64,000 nt of DNA from Niastella caeni (GCF_004834005.1 NZ_STFF01000007.1:1-64000), one strand, 5' to 3'. Positions 34,417 through 44,949 are shown, counted from the stretch's first letter. Numbers and translations: made by a program. The notes: generated from the sequence alone by a model not told the origin.

Positions 34417-37400
34417 ATGCATTTTAATGGCTTTGCCCGCCGAATCCGCCAGTTGGCGGAGAAAGGAAGGGTTCTTTTTTGCCGGCCTGTCTGTAAGAGA
34501 CGCCACGGCATCACCAAAACTTTGTTAGTGATGAAACTAACATCCATCCTTATGTTGGGCGCTTGTATGCAGGTAGCTGCCCGGGTACATTCTCAAACCG
34601 TCACTTATTCGGGTAAGAATGTACCGCTTGAAAAAATTTTTACCGTTGTGGAGAAACAGACAGGGTATGTGTTTTTCTACGACGAGGCTATTCTGAAAGA
34701 TGCACAACCGGTGTCTATCAGGGCTGAAAATTATTCCCTCACCTTATTCCTTAGCTGTGTGCTGAATGGCCAGCCACTTAAGTATTCGCTGCAGAACAAA
34801 ACGATCATCATTTCCCGTAAAGAAGTAATAGCGCCGCCTGTGAGCGACACTGCTGTTCGTCCGGCGGCTCAGCCTATGCTGGACGGCATTGTGATGGATA
34901 TGAACGGGATGCCGCTTGCAGGCGCATCCGTCTCCATTAAGGAAACAGGGAAGAACACCATCACCAATGGAAGAGGTGCTTTTTCTATTCCCATGCCTGC
35001 TGCGAAAAGCAAGGTCGTCGTCAGCTATGTTGGGTATACTACCCGCGAAGTAGTATTGGATGAGGGCCAACAGCAAATGCTGATACAATTGTCTGTAGCA
35101 GTGAATGTGCTCGATGAAGAAGTGGTGGAAGCGTATGGAAGGACCAGCAAACGGCTGGCCGTGGGCAACATCGTGAAAGTATCGGGAGAAGATATTCAGA
35201 AGCAACCGGTGATGAACCCTTTGCTGGCGCTCAATGGCCGGGTGCCCGGTGTGCTGGTCACGCCAACAAGCGGTTACCTCAGCGCTCCGGTGAAAGTAGA
35301 AATACGAGGCCGCAATACCATAGACCCTAACCTGGTTTCAGACCCGCTGTATGTTATTGACGGGATGCCGCTTTCCATTCTCGATATCACTACCAATGCC
35401 GGCATTAAGAGCACTTATGAAAATGGTTCAACCGGTTTTGTGCAGGCGGGTATTCTTTCCAATACCAAAGGACAAAGCCCGCTGTTCAACATCAATCCGG
35501 CAGATATCGAAAGCATCTCGGTGTTAAAAGATGCAGCGGCTACTGCCATCTATGGTTCCCGCGGCGCCAATGGCGTTATTCTCATCACCACAAAAAGAGC
35601 GAAACCAGGCAGAACACAACTTAATGTCAATGTACAGCAATCGGTAAGTATGGCGCCCCGTCGCTGGGACCTGCTCAGGACGCCCGAATACCTGCAAATG
35701 CGCAAGGAAGCCCTGAAGAACGATGGCAATCCGCTTTCCATTGCGTTTATGCCTGAGTTAGCCTGGGATTCCACCCGGTATACCGACTGGCAAAAAGAAT
35801 TGTTGGGCGTGGCAAAAAGTACAGAGGCGTCGATGCGGTTATCGGGTGGCGATCGCAATACTTCTTTCAGTATTGGCGCCGGCTTTACCAATAGCCAGGA
35901 AATTACCATGCATGATGGAAAGAACCAGCGCTTCAATGTTTCATCAGTCATCACTCACCGTAGCTCTGATCAGAAATTAATGGTTGACCTGCGTGCCTTA
36001 TATTCCTATACGCAGGTGAGAGCGATCACTTCACCTACAGTATCTACGCTGCCTCCCAACACCCCGTCAATTTTCAATAACAAAGGCGAGTTGAACTATG
36101 CAGATTGGAATGCAGCGGGGCTGACACTCACTGCATATCCCTTTTCGGACCTATTGAAGCCATCTGTTGCCCGGGTAAACTTTATCAATGCCAGCCTGGG
36201 GTTAAGCTATGTTTTTACCAAAGGGTTAACCTTCAGAGTAAATGGCGGTTACAATAATGCGCAAACGAACAATGAATATTATAATCCGATCGCTTCACAA
36301 AATCCTGCGCTGAACCCGACTGGCGCCGCCAGTTTTGGCATTTCCGGTATCAATAACTGGAATGTAGAGCCGCAGGTGAACTATTCAACTTATGTTGGGA
36401 GTGGCCGGCTGGAAGTTATGGCCGGCGGTACCTGGCAAAGCTCAAGCACCCAGGGAACTACCATGGCCGGGTATGGTTATACCAACGATGCTTTGCTCAG
36501 GTCTATTTCCAATGCCCCGCTTATGTCGAGCGGCACTACCGTTGCAAAGAAAAAATATGCGAGTGTGCATGGACGGATCAATTATAACTGGCAGAATAAA
36601 TACATCCTTGAACTTGCCGGAAACCGCGATGGGTCTTCCAACTTCGGTCCGGGCCGGCAATTCGGTAATTTCTGGTCGGCCGGCGCCGGCTGGATCGCTT
36701 CAGAAGAAGAATGGCTGCAACCGCTATTACCTTCATGGTGGAGTTACCTGAAACTGAATGCCAGTTATGGGGTAACAGGATTGGATTACGGGGGTGCTTA
36801 CCAATATATTTCCGAGTGGAAAGCAATACGTACCATCCCGATGTACAATGGCATATTACCTATGACGCCGGTACATGCCGTGAACCAGGATTACCAATGG
36901 CAGGAAAATAAAAAGATAAACGTTGATCTGTCAATGGGTTTTCTGAAAGACAGGATCACCTTTACGGCTACCTGGTACCGCAACCGCTGCAACAACCAGT
37001 TGACTGATATTCCCACACCTGTTTATACCGGCTTTCCTTCAGTAGTTGGTAATTCACCGGCCAATGTAGAGAACAGCGGCTGGGAAGGAAGCCTGAATGC
37101 CCAGGTGATAGACAATAAGAAGTTCTCCTGGCGGCTTGGTTTTAATATCGGGGTGAACCGGAATAAGCTGCTTGATTATCCCGATTTTCAATTCTCGCCT
37201 TTTTATACTACCCAGAAAATTGGCAGATCACTGAATACGAAATACCTGTTCCATTACCTGGGTATCAATCCACAGAATGGCCGTCGTGCGGTAGAGGATT
37301 ATAATCATGATGGCGTTATTACCCGAAACGGAGGTGCGCCGCCTGCAACAGGCGCCGATGACCGGTATATAGCCATTGACCCCACGCCAAAATACAGTGG

Positions 37401-37848
37401 CGGCATTTCGAGCGAGTTCACCTACAAACGCTTCGTGTTAAGCATGTTCCTGAATTTCAAAAAGCAATCAGGATTGATACCTTATACCAACTCTGCAGGT
37501 ATCATGGGTAATATTCCTGCCTATATATACAATGATCACTGGCAGCAGCCGGGCGATATAACAACCTATCCGCGTTTTACAACTACAGTCACCAACGCGG
37601 ATTCCTGGTTCACCCAATCAGATGGCGCGTATCAGGATGCTTCTTTTATCCGCTGTAACAATCTGTCGCTGGGATATTCATTACCTGATGCCGCCTGTAA
37701 AAAACTGCATGTGCAGGGCATCACTTTCTCGGCGAACATGTCGAACGTTTTTACCATTACCCGGTATAAAGGCATCGATCCCGAAACTGCATTCGGCATA
37801 TTGCCGCAACCAAGGATCATTGCCGGTAAGCTCTCTTTTAATTTTTAA
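34417..37848 (+). CDS. SusC/RagA-type TonB-dependent outer-membrane transporter with STN domain
   Basis: A 1143-residue SusC. It begins with the typical MHF leader and signal helix (MKLTSILMLGACMQVAARVHS near residues 39-60). STN domain follows (about 61-120), then a carboxypeptidase-regulatory-like domain (about 154-235, VVSYVGYTTREVVL), plug (about 238-395, with VIDGMPLSI and VLKDAAATAIYGSRGANGV) and a full barrel ending SFNF. The STN domain couples it to the FecR protein upstream. Composition is even along its length, unlike the first SusC. It ends just before the SusD start. Confidence 0.95.
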   Translation: MHFNGFARRIRQLAEKGRVLFCRPVCKRRHGITKTLLVMKLTSILMLGACMQVAARVHSQTVTYSGKNVPLEKIFTVVEKQTGYVFFYDEAILKDAQPVSIRAENYSLTLFLSCVLNGQPLKYSLQNKTIIISRKEVIAPPVSDTAVRPAAQPMLDGIVMDMNGMPLAGASVSIKETGKNTITNGRGAFSIPMPAAKSKVVVSYVGYTTREVVLDEGQQQMLIQLSVAVNVLDEEVVEAYGRTSKRLAVGNIVKVSGEDIQKQPVMNPLLALNGRVPGVLVTPTSGYLSAPVKVEIRGRNTIDPNLVSDPLYVIDGMPLSILDITTNAGIKSTYENGSTGFVQAGILSNTKGQSPLFNINPADIESISVLKDAAATAIYGSRGANGVILITTKRAKPGRTQLNVNVQQSVSMAPRRWDLLRTPEYLQMRKEALKNDGNPLSIAFMPELAWDSTRYTDWQKELLGVAKSTEASMRLSGGDRNTSFSIGAGFTNSQEITMHDGKNQRFNVSSVITHRSSDQKLMVDLRALYSYTQVRAITSPTVSTLPPNTPSIFNNKGELNYADWNAAGLTLTAYPFSDLLKPSVARVNFINASLGLSYVFTKGLTFRVNGGYNNAQTNNEYYNPIASQNPALNPTGAASFGISGINNWNVEPQVNYSTYVGSGRLEVMAGGTWQSSSTQGTTMAGYGYTNDALLRSISNAPLMSSGTTVAKKKYASVHGRINYNWQNKYILELAGNRDGSSNFGPGRQFGNFWSAGAGWIASEEEWLQPLLPSWWSYLKLNASYGVTGLDYGGAYQYISEWKAIRTIPMYNGILPMTPVHAVNQDYQWQENKKINVDLSMGFLKDRITFTATWYRNRCNNQLTDIPTPVYTGFPSVVGNSPANVENSGWEGSLNAQVIDNKKFSWRLGFNIGVNRNKLLDYPDFQFSPFYTTQKIGRSLNTKYLFHYLGINPQNGRRAVEDYNHDGVITRNGGAPPATGADDRYIAIDPTPKYSGGISSEFTYKRFVLSMFLNFKKQSGLIPYTNSAGIMGNIPAYIYNDHWQQPGDITTYPRFTTTVTNADSWFTQSDGAYQDASFIRCNNLSLGYSLPDAACKKLHVQGITFSANMSNVFTITRYKGIDPETAFGILPQPRIIAGKLSFNF

Positions 37849-37858
37849 TTCTATTGTT

Positions 37859-39304
37859 ATGCATATTCATAAAAGATCGATCGTGTTGGCAGGTTTCAGT
37901 CTGGTAATGGGCGCAGGCCTGTTATCCTGCAAAAAAATGGTTACTGTACCGCTACCGGTCAATAGCATTACTTCTGAAGAAATGTTTAAGACCGATGCAC
38001 AGGCAATGACCTCCATGGCCGGTGTATACACGCAAATGGTGAATGGGTCGCTGAACTTCAGCAATGGATATACGACCATGCTGACGGGTATGTCGGCAGA
38101 CGAACTGTTTTACTTTGGAGCAGCCGATGCGAACATGGCCGGTTTTGCGCCCAACCAGTTATTAGAAACAAATAGTTATACCAGTGCGGTATGGGCGAGC
38201 AGCTATAAAACCATTTACAATGCCAACTCCGTGATTGAAGGCATTGCCGCTTCTGAATCCAGCTCATTGTCTGATAGTGTGCGGAAGCAACTCACGGCGG
38301 AAGCTAAATTCATCAGGGCTTTCTGTTATTTCTATCTCACCAATTTGTTTGGTGATGTGCCACTGGTGAAAACGGTAGACTTCAATAAAACGAGGTACAT
38401 GAGCAGAACACCAGTTAATGAAGTGTATGATCAAATTATAGAAGACCTGACAGAAGCGCAAGAACTGTTATCTGCCGATTATGCTATAAGCGGCGCTGCC
38501 AAAGAAAGGATCCTGCCCACCCAATGGGCGGCCACTGCTTTGCTGGCCCGGGTGTACCTGTTCAAAGGAGAATATGCGAACGCTGCCGAACAGGCATCTG
38601 CGGTTATCGCCAATACTTCGTTGTTTAGCCTGGAAGCTGATCCGCTCAATGTATTCCTGATCAAAAGCAGGGAAGCCATCTGGCAAATGAAACAGGGAAC
38701 AACCGACGCCGGCTACAAGAACAGCACTCCGGAAGGGTTTAACTTCCTTCCCAATTCAACAACTGGTGTTGTGAGGTATTGCCTCACGCCTGAACTGCTC
38801 AACACCTTTGAAACCGGCGACCGCCGCCGTACGGCCTGGGTGAGCCGCACCACCACCGTAGCATCCGGGTATAACTATTATCCACATAAATACAAGCTCG
38901 GACCGAGCACCTTTAGCAACAACCCATCCACCGAATATTACATGATGCTGCGTTTGGCAGAAATGTATTTGATACGGGCGGAAGCAGCCGCCAATGGCGC
39001 CGGTGGAATTGCTGCGGCCATTGCCGACCTGAATGTGATCCGTAACCGAGCCAATGTACCGGCCCTGCCAACTACATTAGCGCAGGCGCAGGTGATAACA
39101 GCGGTTGCCCGTGAACGGCAGGTAGAATTGTTTGCAGAGTGGGGGCATCGCTGGTTCGACCTCAAGCGCACCAACAAAGCGCACGATGTGCTGAGTGCTA
39201 TGAGCAGTAAACAACCCTGGGCCGGCGATTACCAGTTGTTGTATCCCATACCGCCGTTTGAGATCCAGGTGAATCCGAGGTTGGTGCAGAATGCGGAATA
39301 TTGA
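37859..39304 (+). CDS. SusD/RagB-type outer-membrane lipoprotein
   Basis: A 481-residue SusD family lipoprotein with signal peptide and lipobox LLSCKK (cysteine about 22). Landmarks are AEAKFIRAFCYFYLTNLFGDVPL, WAATALLARVYLFKGEYANAAEQA and ERQVELFAEWGHRWFDLKR, and it ends LVQNAEY. The reading frame stays open far upstream within susC, but the start at 37859, 11 bases after the susC stop, begins the signal peptide. It pairs with the SusC just upstream. It is about as close to the first SusD as two family members usually are, so the loci probably import different substrates. Confidence 0.95.
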   Translation: MHIHKRSIVLAGFSLVMGAGLLSCKKMVTVPLPVNSITSEEMFKTDAQAMTSMAGVYTQMVNGSLNFSNGYTTMLTGMSADELFYFGAADANMAGFAPNQLLETNSYTSAVWASSYKTIYNANSVIEGIAASESSSLSDSVRKQLTAEAKFIRAFCYFYLTNLFGDVPLVKTVDFNKTRYMSRTPVNEVYDQIIEDLTEAQELLSADYAISGAAKERILPTQWAATALLARVYLFKGEYANAAEQASAVIANTSLFSLEADPLNVFLIKSREAIWQMKQGTTDAGYKNSTPEGFNFLPNSTTGVVRYCLTPELLNTFETGDRRRTAWVSRTTTVASGYNYYPHKYKLGPSTFSNNPSTEYYMMLRLAEMYLIRAEAAANGAGGIAAAIADLNVIRNRANVPALPTTLAQAQVITAVARERQVELFAEWGHRWFDLKRTNKAHDVLSAMSSKQPWAGDYQLLYPIPPFEIQVNPRLVQNAEY

Positions 39305-39308
39305 ATAC

Positions 39309-39415
39309 AGCCTAAAGCTTAAAGCTGTAAGCCAAAAGCCAAAAGGCGAAGGCCGAGGTCCCGAAAGTAAATGTATTTGTATGCTGCTTACAGCTTATAC
39401 GGCTTATAGCTTTTC
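39309..39415. repeat. Dispersed AAGCTGT/AAGCC heptamer-type repeat, inverted halves
   Basis: A cluster of AAAGCTTAAAGCTGTAAGCC-type sequence (39315-39340) is followed by its rough reverse complement (CTTACAGCTTATACGGCTTA, about 39388-39407), so the whole could fold back on itself. The same family recurs at 53894-53976 and 55087-55185. Confidence 0.7.
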
Positions 39416-39444
39416 CCCGTAGCATAATATTCAAAAAAGCAACA

Positions 39445-40188
39445 ATGAAACACATTATAACGATACTTACAATTCTCATAATAGCCTCTTGTAGTAAAGA
39501 GCAAACCTTCTCCGGTACGGCGTCGCTGACGCTCATCAATGCAGTACCCAACAGCACGCCTTCGCTGGTCACCAATTTCAGCGGCACCGATCCTATTAAC
39601 TACCGGAATGCCTTAAAGCTGGAGTATGGCAAAGCAGATAAAGGCCAACTGAACTTATCCTATACCGGCGAACAACGGCTGGCTATTTACAAATATCCCG
39701 ATACCAATGCGCATAATGCGCCTTTGTACGATCTCACCCTGCACCTGCAGGTGGGCGCCACTTATACGTTGTTCCTTACCGGTACATTAACTGTACCTGA
39801 TACAATGTTCACGATAGATAACCCGCCTTATCACCCCATCAGCGACAGCAGCCTGGGAATACGCTTTGTAAACCTGATGGCCGGCAGTGTTCCCGTTAGT
39901 GTAAACCTGGCCGGAAGGGCACATGGTTCCGAAGCAAACAATCTTTCTTATAAAAGCATGACCGGGTTTACCAATTATGCTGCAACGGCCGGTATAAGCA
40001 AGTATACGTTTGAATTCAGGAATACGGCTACCGGCGCCCTGATCAGCAGCCTTGATGTGGGGGATATAAATAAAGCCTCGTTCAATGCACGGCGTTACCG
40101 GAATTTCACGCTGGCCCTGATCGGTTCGCCCGGCGACCCCACCACCCATAAGGCGATGTTGATTGAAACCTTTACATCACTCAATTAA
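39445..40188 (+). CDS. DUF4397 lipoprotein of the second SusC/D locus
   Basis: A 247-residue lipoprotein. Lipobox IIASC places the cysteine at residue 16. The body resembles DUF4397 domains (ASLTLINAVPNSTPSLVTNF, then IRFVNLMAGSVPVSVNLAG), immunoglobulin-like folds common on Bacteroidota surfaces. It follows SusD by 140 bases across a dispersed repeat and is likely a third surface component of the locus, perhaps binding substrate. No enzyme motif is visible. Confidence 0.82.
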   Translation: MKHIITILTILIIASCSKEQTFSGTASLTLINAVPNSTPSLVTNFSGTDPINYRNALKLEYGKADKGQLNLSYTGEQRLAIYKYPDTNAHNAPLYDLTLHLQVGATYTLFLTGTLTVPDTMFTIDNPPYHPISDSSLGIRFVNLMAGSVPVSVNLAGRAHGSEANNLSYKSMTGFTNYAATAGISKYTFEFRNTATGALISSLDVGDINKASFNARRYRNFTLALIGSPGDPTTHKAMLIETFTSLN

Positions 40189-40296
40189 ATAAGCATACAA
40201 GTTCCTGTAATGGGAGCTGACCCAAAGAAGATCGATGGTTTAATGGCTTGATGGCTAATGGCCGGCAATCCGACATTTTTTTAATTAAATCTTATT

Positions 40297-41214
40297 ATGC
40301 CTGGTATTTTAAAAATTGAAGGGCTTTCGCACCGGTACAGCAGTGCCTGGGCCATCCGTGATATTAATATTGAAATTGATCAGTATGGCGCTATTGGTTT
40401 GCTGGGCGCTAACGGCGCCGGCAAATCTACTACCATGAACATCATCTGCGGTGTGTTGAATCAAACTGCAGGTAATGTGTATATACATGGCATGGATATT
40501 CGTAAAGAACCCGAACTGGCCAAACGCGAGATCGGCTTTCTGCCCCAGGAACCACCATTGTATACCGACCTCACCATTGATGAGTACCTTACCTATTGTG
40601 CGCAATTGCGATTAATGCCAAAGGAGAAAATTAAAAATGCAGTGAGTGAAGTGAAGGAACGTTGCGGCATTGCGCATTTCAGTACGCGGTTGATCCGCAA
40701 CCTCTCGGGCGGTTATCGCCAGCGGGTAGGTATCGCCCAGTCTATCATTCATAAGCCCCGGCTTGTGGTAATGGATGAACCGGCGAACGGATTAGACCCC
40801 AACCAGCTAATAGAAGTACGCAAGCTGATTAAGGAAATTGCGCAGGACCATGTGGTGCTGATCTCTTCACACATTCTTTCCGAGATCCATTTGATGTGTA
40901 AACAGGTGATCATGATCGATGCAGGCAGAATTGTTTTCTCCGACTCCATGAGCGCTTTCAACGATTATATACAACCGCACAGCCTGGTGATGCGGGTGGA
41001 AGAGCCGCCTGCCATGCCTGAATTGCTGGCCGTGCCCGGCGTAAGCAAAGTAGAATTTCTTACTGACCGGCAAATACGTGTTTACTTCGAAAATGAAGAA
41101 GTGGCGGAACGACTGGTAGCTGCCAGTGTACAAAACAAATGGCGCTTACGGGAGATCACTTTAGATAAAGGCCTGCTCGATGACGTATTTAAACAATTAT
41201 CCACCAAATCGTGA
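40297..41214 (+). CDS. ABC exporter ATP-binding subunit, GldA-like
   Basis: A 305-residue ATPase with Walker A LLGANGAGKSTTMN, signature NLSGGYRQRVGIAQ and Walker B LVVMDEPANGLDP. The C-terminal extension of about 80 residues ending LDDVFKQLS is typical of the GldA/NatA-type exporters. The next gene encodes a fused permease and auxiliary protein of the GldF/GldG kind. In Flavobacterium these three are linked to gliding. Whether this organism glides cannot be told from the window, so no gene symbol is given. Confidence 0.88.
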   Translation: MPGILKIEGLSHRYSSAWAIRDINIEIDQYGAIGLLGANGAGKSTTMNIICGVLNQTAGNVYIHGMDIRKEPELAKREIGFLPQEPPLYTDLTIDEYLTYCAQLRLMPKEKIKNAVSEVKERCGIAHFSTRLIRNLSGGYRQRVGIAQSIIHKPRLVVMDEPANGLDPNQLIEVRKLIKEIAQDHVVLISSHILSEIHLMCKQVIMIDAGRIVFSDSMSAFNDYIQPHSLVMRVEEPPAMPELLAVPGVSKVEFLTDRQIRVYFENEEVAERLVAASVQNKWRLREITLDKGLLDDVFKQLSTKS

Positions 41215-41319
41215 AACGGCAAATGGCAAACCCCGACTTCATCGGGGCAGGCTGTGAAAAAAATTGAAGCTCGCAGTTGCTTTTTTGCACTTCACTTCTC
41301 ATCCCGTAAATTTTACTTA

Positions 41320-43644
41320 ATGAAGATGATCAATAAGATAGCGAAGACCGAACTCCGTAACCTTTTTTATTCCCCCGTAGCCTGGTTCCTGGCGATTGCT
41401 TTTATGGTGCAGTGCGCCTGGTTTTATACCAACGCTTTGCAGTACATGGCCCGTTGGCAGGATGTGATGCAGCGCAATAACCCGAAGTTCAAAGACTGGG
41501 GACAGGTGTCCTTAACAATGAACGTTTTTTTGAGTACGGATGGGATCTTCTCTCATGCGTTGGAGAACTTATTCTTATTTGTTCCATTGCTCTGCATGGG
41601 CCTCATCAGCCGGGAGATCAATAATGGCACCATCAAATTGTTGTATTCCTCCCCGGTGAAGCTGCGCGGGATCGTATTGGGAAAATTTCTGGCCATTATG
41701 CTGTATAACCTGTTGTTGTTGGGCATTATGGGCATTTTCATGGTGACCGGCGCCTGTAATATACAATCGGTGGATTTCGGGATGCTGTTATCTGCCGCGC
41801 TGGGTTTTTATCTGTTAGTATGCGCTTATTCGGCTATCGGTTTGTTTATGTCGAGCCTTACTACTTACCAGATCGTATCGGCGATCGGTAGTTTTGTGCT
41901 CATTTTCATATTAACCCGTATCGGCGCACTGTGGCAAAAGTTTGATCTCGTACGCGACCTCACCTATTTTCTTTCCTTATCGGGCCGTACCGAAAAATTG
42001 CTGAAGGGAATGATCACCTCGCGGGATATTATCTACTTTGTTGCCATCGTTTATATGTTCCTGTCATTCACCCTGCTTAAATTAAAGGGAACGCGGGAGT
42101 CGAAACCATGGTATATTAAAGCCAGGGGTTATGTTGCTGTAATAGCCATTACATTACTGGTAGGTTATGTTACCTCACGTGCCGCCTATACCATCTATTG
42201 GGATGCTACAGCCCGGAAAGCCCACACCATCCATCCGCGTTCACAGGCGGTGATCAAAGAACTGGGCAAAGAGCCGCTGGAAGTAACCCTGTATACCAAC
42301 CTGCTGGGCGCCGGTGCTTCGCGCGGGTTTCCGGAGAGCCGGAATATCTATTTGTCAGAGGTATGGGACAAATATGTTCGGTTCAAGCCCGACATAAAAT
42401 TCAACTACGTGTATTACTACGATTATGACCGCACCATCGACGAAGGCACATTGCTCAGGGCCTTTCCCAAAAAAACGACCAAACAAATGGCCGAACAGAT
42501 GGCGGAAGGGCAGGATGAAAATTTCTCCCGGTTTCAATCACCTGCCGAAATGCGTAAAACAATCAACCTGTTGCCGGAGAAATACCGCCTGGTGATGCAG
42601 TTGAAGTATAAAGGCAGAACTACTTTTTTGCGAACCTTTGACGACAATGTATTCTGGCCCGCAGAACAACAGGTGGCTGCTGCCATTAAACGCCTGGTAA
42701 ATGCCCGCCTGCCCAAAATATTGTTTATAACCGGCGACCTGGAACGTTCTATCTATAAAAAAGGCGAACGGGAATACCGGATGCATTCCATAGCAAAGGA
42801 GAACCGTTTCTCCCTGCTCAACCTGGGATTTGACGCAGACACGATCGCTTTGAATAAAACGAATATTCCGTCAAATACGACTGCGCTGGTGCTGGCCGAC
42901 CCCAAGACCAATTTGAGCGATAGCGCTATCGCGAAGATCAGGCAGTATATTGATGATGGCGGCAATATGCTGATATTGGGTGAACCCGGAAAAGCGCAGG
43001 TGTTGAATCCCTTGCTGCAGCAACTGGGCGTTCAACTGATGGAAGGCACCCTGATACAACCGAGCAAAGATGAAATGCCGCATATGGTGACGCCTTATGT
43101 AACGAATGTAGCTGGCAACCTGGCGGAAGAGCAGGTATTCCTGCACATGAAAGCATCCGGCGACAGTTTGAAGGTACTGATGCCGGGCGCTACCGCCATG
43201 GCCTACGCTAAACAGGGACCGTTTGCCGTGAATCCTTTGCTGAAAACACTGGGCGGGGAAACCTGGTTAAAAGCGGGGACACTGGTAACAGATTCCGTAC
43301 CACCGGTATATAATGAAAAGGAAGGAGATATAAAAGGGTCATTTGCCACCGCACTGGCATTGACCCGCCAGATCAACAACCGGCAGCAACGGATTGTCGT
43401 TTGCAGTGATGCCGATTTTATGAGTAACCTCAGAAACAATGAATCGTTTATGGGCCGGGCATTTTATAGCTGGCTGAGCGAAGGTGCTTTTCCGATCTAT
43501 ACACCCCGCGACGATCCAAAGGACAACAGATTAAACATCTCCAGTGCCGGTGCAAAAACACTGCGGGTAGTGTTCGTTTGGATCCTGCCCGCACTGGTAT
43601 TGCTGTTTGGTTCCATCTTATTGATCCGTAGAAAAAGAAAATAA
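41320..43644 (+). CDS. Fused ABC permease and auxiliary protein (GldF-GldG-like)
   Basis: A protein of about 774 residues. The first 245 residues form an ABC-2 permease domain with six helices (starting AKTELRNLFYSPVAWFLAIAF), which matches GldF. A further helix (about 265-285, VAVIAITLLVGYVTSRAAYT) opens an extracytoplasmic region of the GldG/ABC_transp_aux type (VTLYTNLL, DDGGNMLILGEPG), closed by a final C-terminal helix and RRKRK. In flavobacteria these are two genes, so this is a fusion. It lies about 100 bases after the ATPase gene. The start at 41320 is the first residue with permease character. Confidence 0.83.
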   Translation: MKMINKIAKTELRNLFYSPVAWFLAIAFMVQCAWFYTNALQYMARWQDVMQRNNPKFKDWGQVSLTMNVFLSTDGIFSHALENLFLFVPLLCMGLISREINNGTIKLLYSSPVKLRGIVLGKFLAIMLYNLLLLGIMGIFMVTGACNIQSVDFGMLLSAALGFYLLVCAYSAIGLFMSSLTTYQIVSAIGSFVLIFILTRIGALWQKFDLVRDLTYFLSLSGRTEKLLKGMITSRDIIYFVAIVYMFLSFTLLKLKGTRESKPWYIKARGYVAVIAITLLVGYVTSRAAYTIYWDATARKAHTIHPRSQAVIKELGKEPLEVTLYTNLLGAGASRGFPESRNIYLSEVWDKYVRFKPDIKFNYVYYYDYDRTIDEGTLLRAFPKKTTKQMAEQMAEGQDENFSRFQSPAEMRKTINLLPEKYRLVMQLKYKGRTTFLRTFDDNVFWPAEQQVAAAIKRLVNARLPKILFITGDLERSIYKKGEREYRMHSIAKENRFSLLNLGFDADTIALNKTNIPSNTTALVLADPKTNLSDSAIAKIRQYIDDGGNMLILGEPGKAQVLNPLLQQLGVQLMEGTLIQPSKDEMPHMVTPYVTNVAGNLAEEQVFLHMKASGDSLKVLMPGATAMAYAKQGPFAVNPLLKTLGGETWLKAGTLVTDSVPPVYNEKEGDIKGSFATALALTRQINNRQQRIVVCSDADFMSNLRNNESFMGRAFYSWLSEGAFPIYTPRDDPKDNRLNISSAGAKTLRVVFVWILPALVLLFGSILLIRRKRK

Positions 43645-43656
43645 ACAGGAGGAAAC

Positions 43657-44949
43657 ATGATCCTATACACCGATGAGCAAACGATTGCTGACCTCGGCAT
43701 ATTTGGCAGGCGCCACCGCGAGGGCATCTTCGACCTGTATAACCGTACGCAGACCCGGGGCGGGGAATCGATCCTGAAAGATATGTTCCTGCATCCGTTG
43801 AGCAGCAGGGAAGCGATCAGCCACCGAAGCAGCATCATTGAGCATTTTAGCCGGTTGAACAGCGCCTTTCCCTTCGACGCCGCCCTGATAGATGCCACTG
43901 AGAAATATATAAAGGAACCGGGTGAACAGGGAAGCCGTGCCCGTAACCAGCGTGCCCTGAGCGATAAAGACATTCAGTTGGGCGTGCTGTCTGTAATAGC
44001 GATCATTCAGCGAAGCAAGGAATTTGTTGAAGGAGATGCGGTGAAAGGAATTACGGCCTATGCAACGGACCGCCTTGCTATTAGCGCATTGACCGGCGAT
44101 GCGGCTTTTGAACCTGCGTTTCGGGAGAAAAGCAATAATAAGCTATCTTATACGGCCGTTGCCGCCTATGACGTATTGTTCAGGGAACGGGAACGTGGTA
44201 AAATTGAAGAATTGCTTCGATACATCTATAACCTCGACGCTTACCTGTCAGTTGCCAAAGTAGCGAAGGAACGAAAATTTGTTTTTCCCAAAGCCCTCGA
44301 TAAAGGTACAGGTGTATTGAACCTGGAAGGCGTATACCACCCCGCATTACAGCAACCGGTGGGCAATAACCTGTTCATGCATACAGGTCAGCAGGTGATC
44401 TTTTTAACTGGCGCAAACATGGCGGGCAAATCAACCTTTTTGCGGTCGGTGAGCACGGCGGTATACGTAGCGCATATGGGTTTTCCCGTGGCGGCTACTG
44501 CCATGGAGTTTTCGGTGATGGATGGAATGTATACCACCATCAACCTGCCCGATAATTTAGGCATAGGCGCGAGCCATTTTTATGCAGAAGTACTGCGTGT
44601 AAAAAAGGTGGCCACGGAATTGAGCCAGGGAAAATCGCTGTTCATTGTTTTTGATGAACTGTTCCGGGGCACGAATGTAAAGGATGCACAGGAAGCAACG
44701 GTTGCCGTTTCCCGGGCCTTTGCCGGAAGAAAAACCAGTAAGTTCATTATTTCGTCGCACATTGTTGAAGCCGGCGAAGCATTGAAGCAGAACAACCATA
44801 TCGGTTTCTATTACCTGCCTACGCGCATGAACGGCCACCAGCCTGAGTATACTTATACCTTACAGCAAGGCATCACCGATGACCGGCATGGTATGATCAT
44901 TATCAGAAAGGAGGGTATATTAGATATGCTGAAAAATCCCAAATCATAA
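43657..44949 (+). CDS. MutS-related ATPase lacking mismatch-recognition domains
   Basis: A 430-residue protein with MutS-like core (domain III-like, from TRGGESILKDMFLHPLSSREAI) and ATPase domain V. Walker A is LTGANMAGKSTFLRS and Walker B FIVFDELFRGTNVKDA. MutS domains I and II, which bind mismatches, are absent, so this is not a mismatch-repair MutS. It starts 12 bases after the exporter gene with a strong Shine-Dalgarno AGGAGG (43647-43652), rare in Bacteroidota. Its role is unknown. Co-transcription with the exporter is likely. Confidence 0.85.
   Translation: MILYTDEQTIADLGIFGRRHREGIFDLYNRTQTRGGESILKDMFLHPLSSREAISHRSSIIEHFSRLNSAFPFDAALIDATEKYIKEPGEQGSRARNQRALSDKDIQLGVLSVIAIIQRSKEFVEGDAVKGITAYATDRLAISALTGDAAFEPAFREKSNNKLSYTAVAAYDVLFRERERGKIEELLRYIYNLDAYLSVAKVAKERKFVFPKALDKGTGVLNLEGVYHPALQQPVGNNLFMHTGQQVIFLTGANMAGKSTFLRSVSTAVYVAHMGFPVAATAMEFSVMDGMYTTINLPDNLGIGASHFYAEVLRVKKVATELSQGKSLFIVFDELFRGTNVKDAQEATVAVSRAFAGRKTSKFIISSHIVEAGEALKQNNHIGFYYLPTRMNGHQPEYTYTLQQGITDDRHGMIIIRKEGILDMLKNPKS

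Noticed and set aside
37622..37858. Upstream extension of the second SusD
   Set aside because: It overlaps the end of susC in another frame and has no signal-peptide character; the lipoprotein start at 37859 is clear.
39309..39415. CRISPR array
   Set aside because: The repeats are 7-base units without unique spacers of even length and there are no cas genes in the window.
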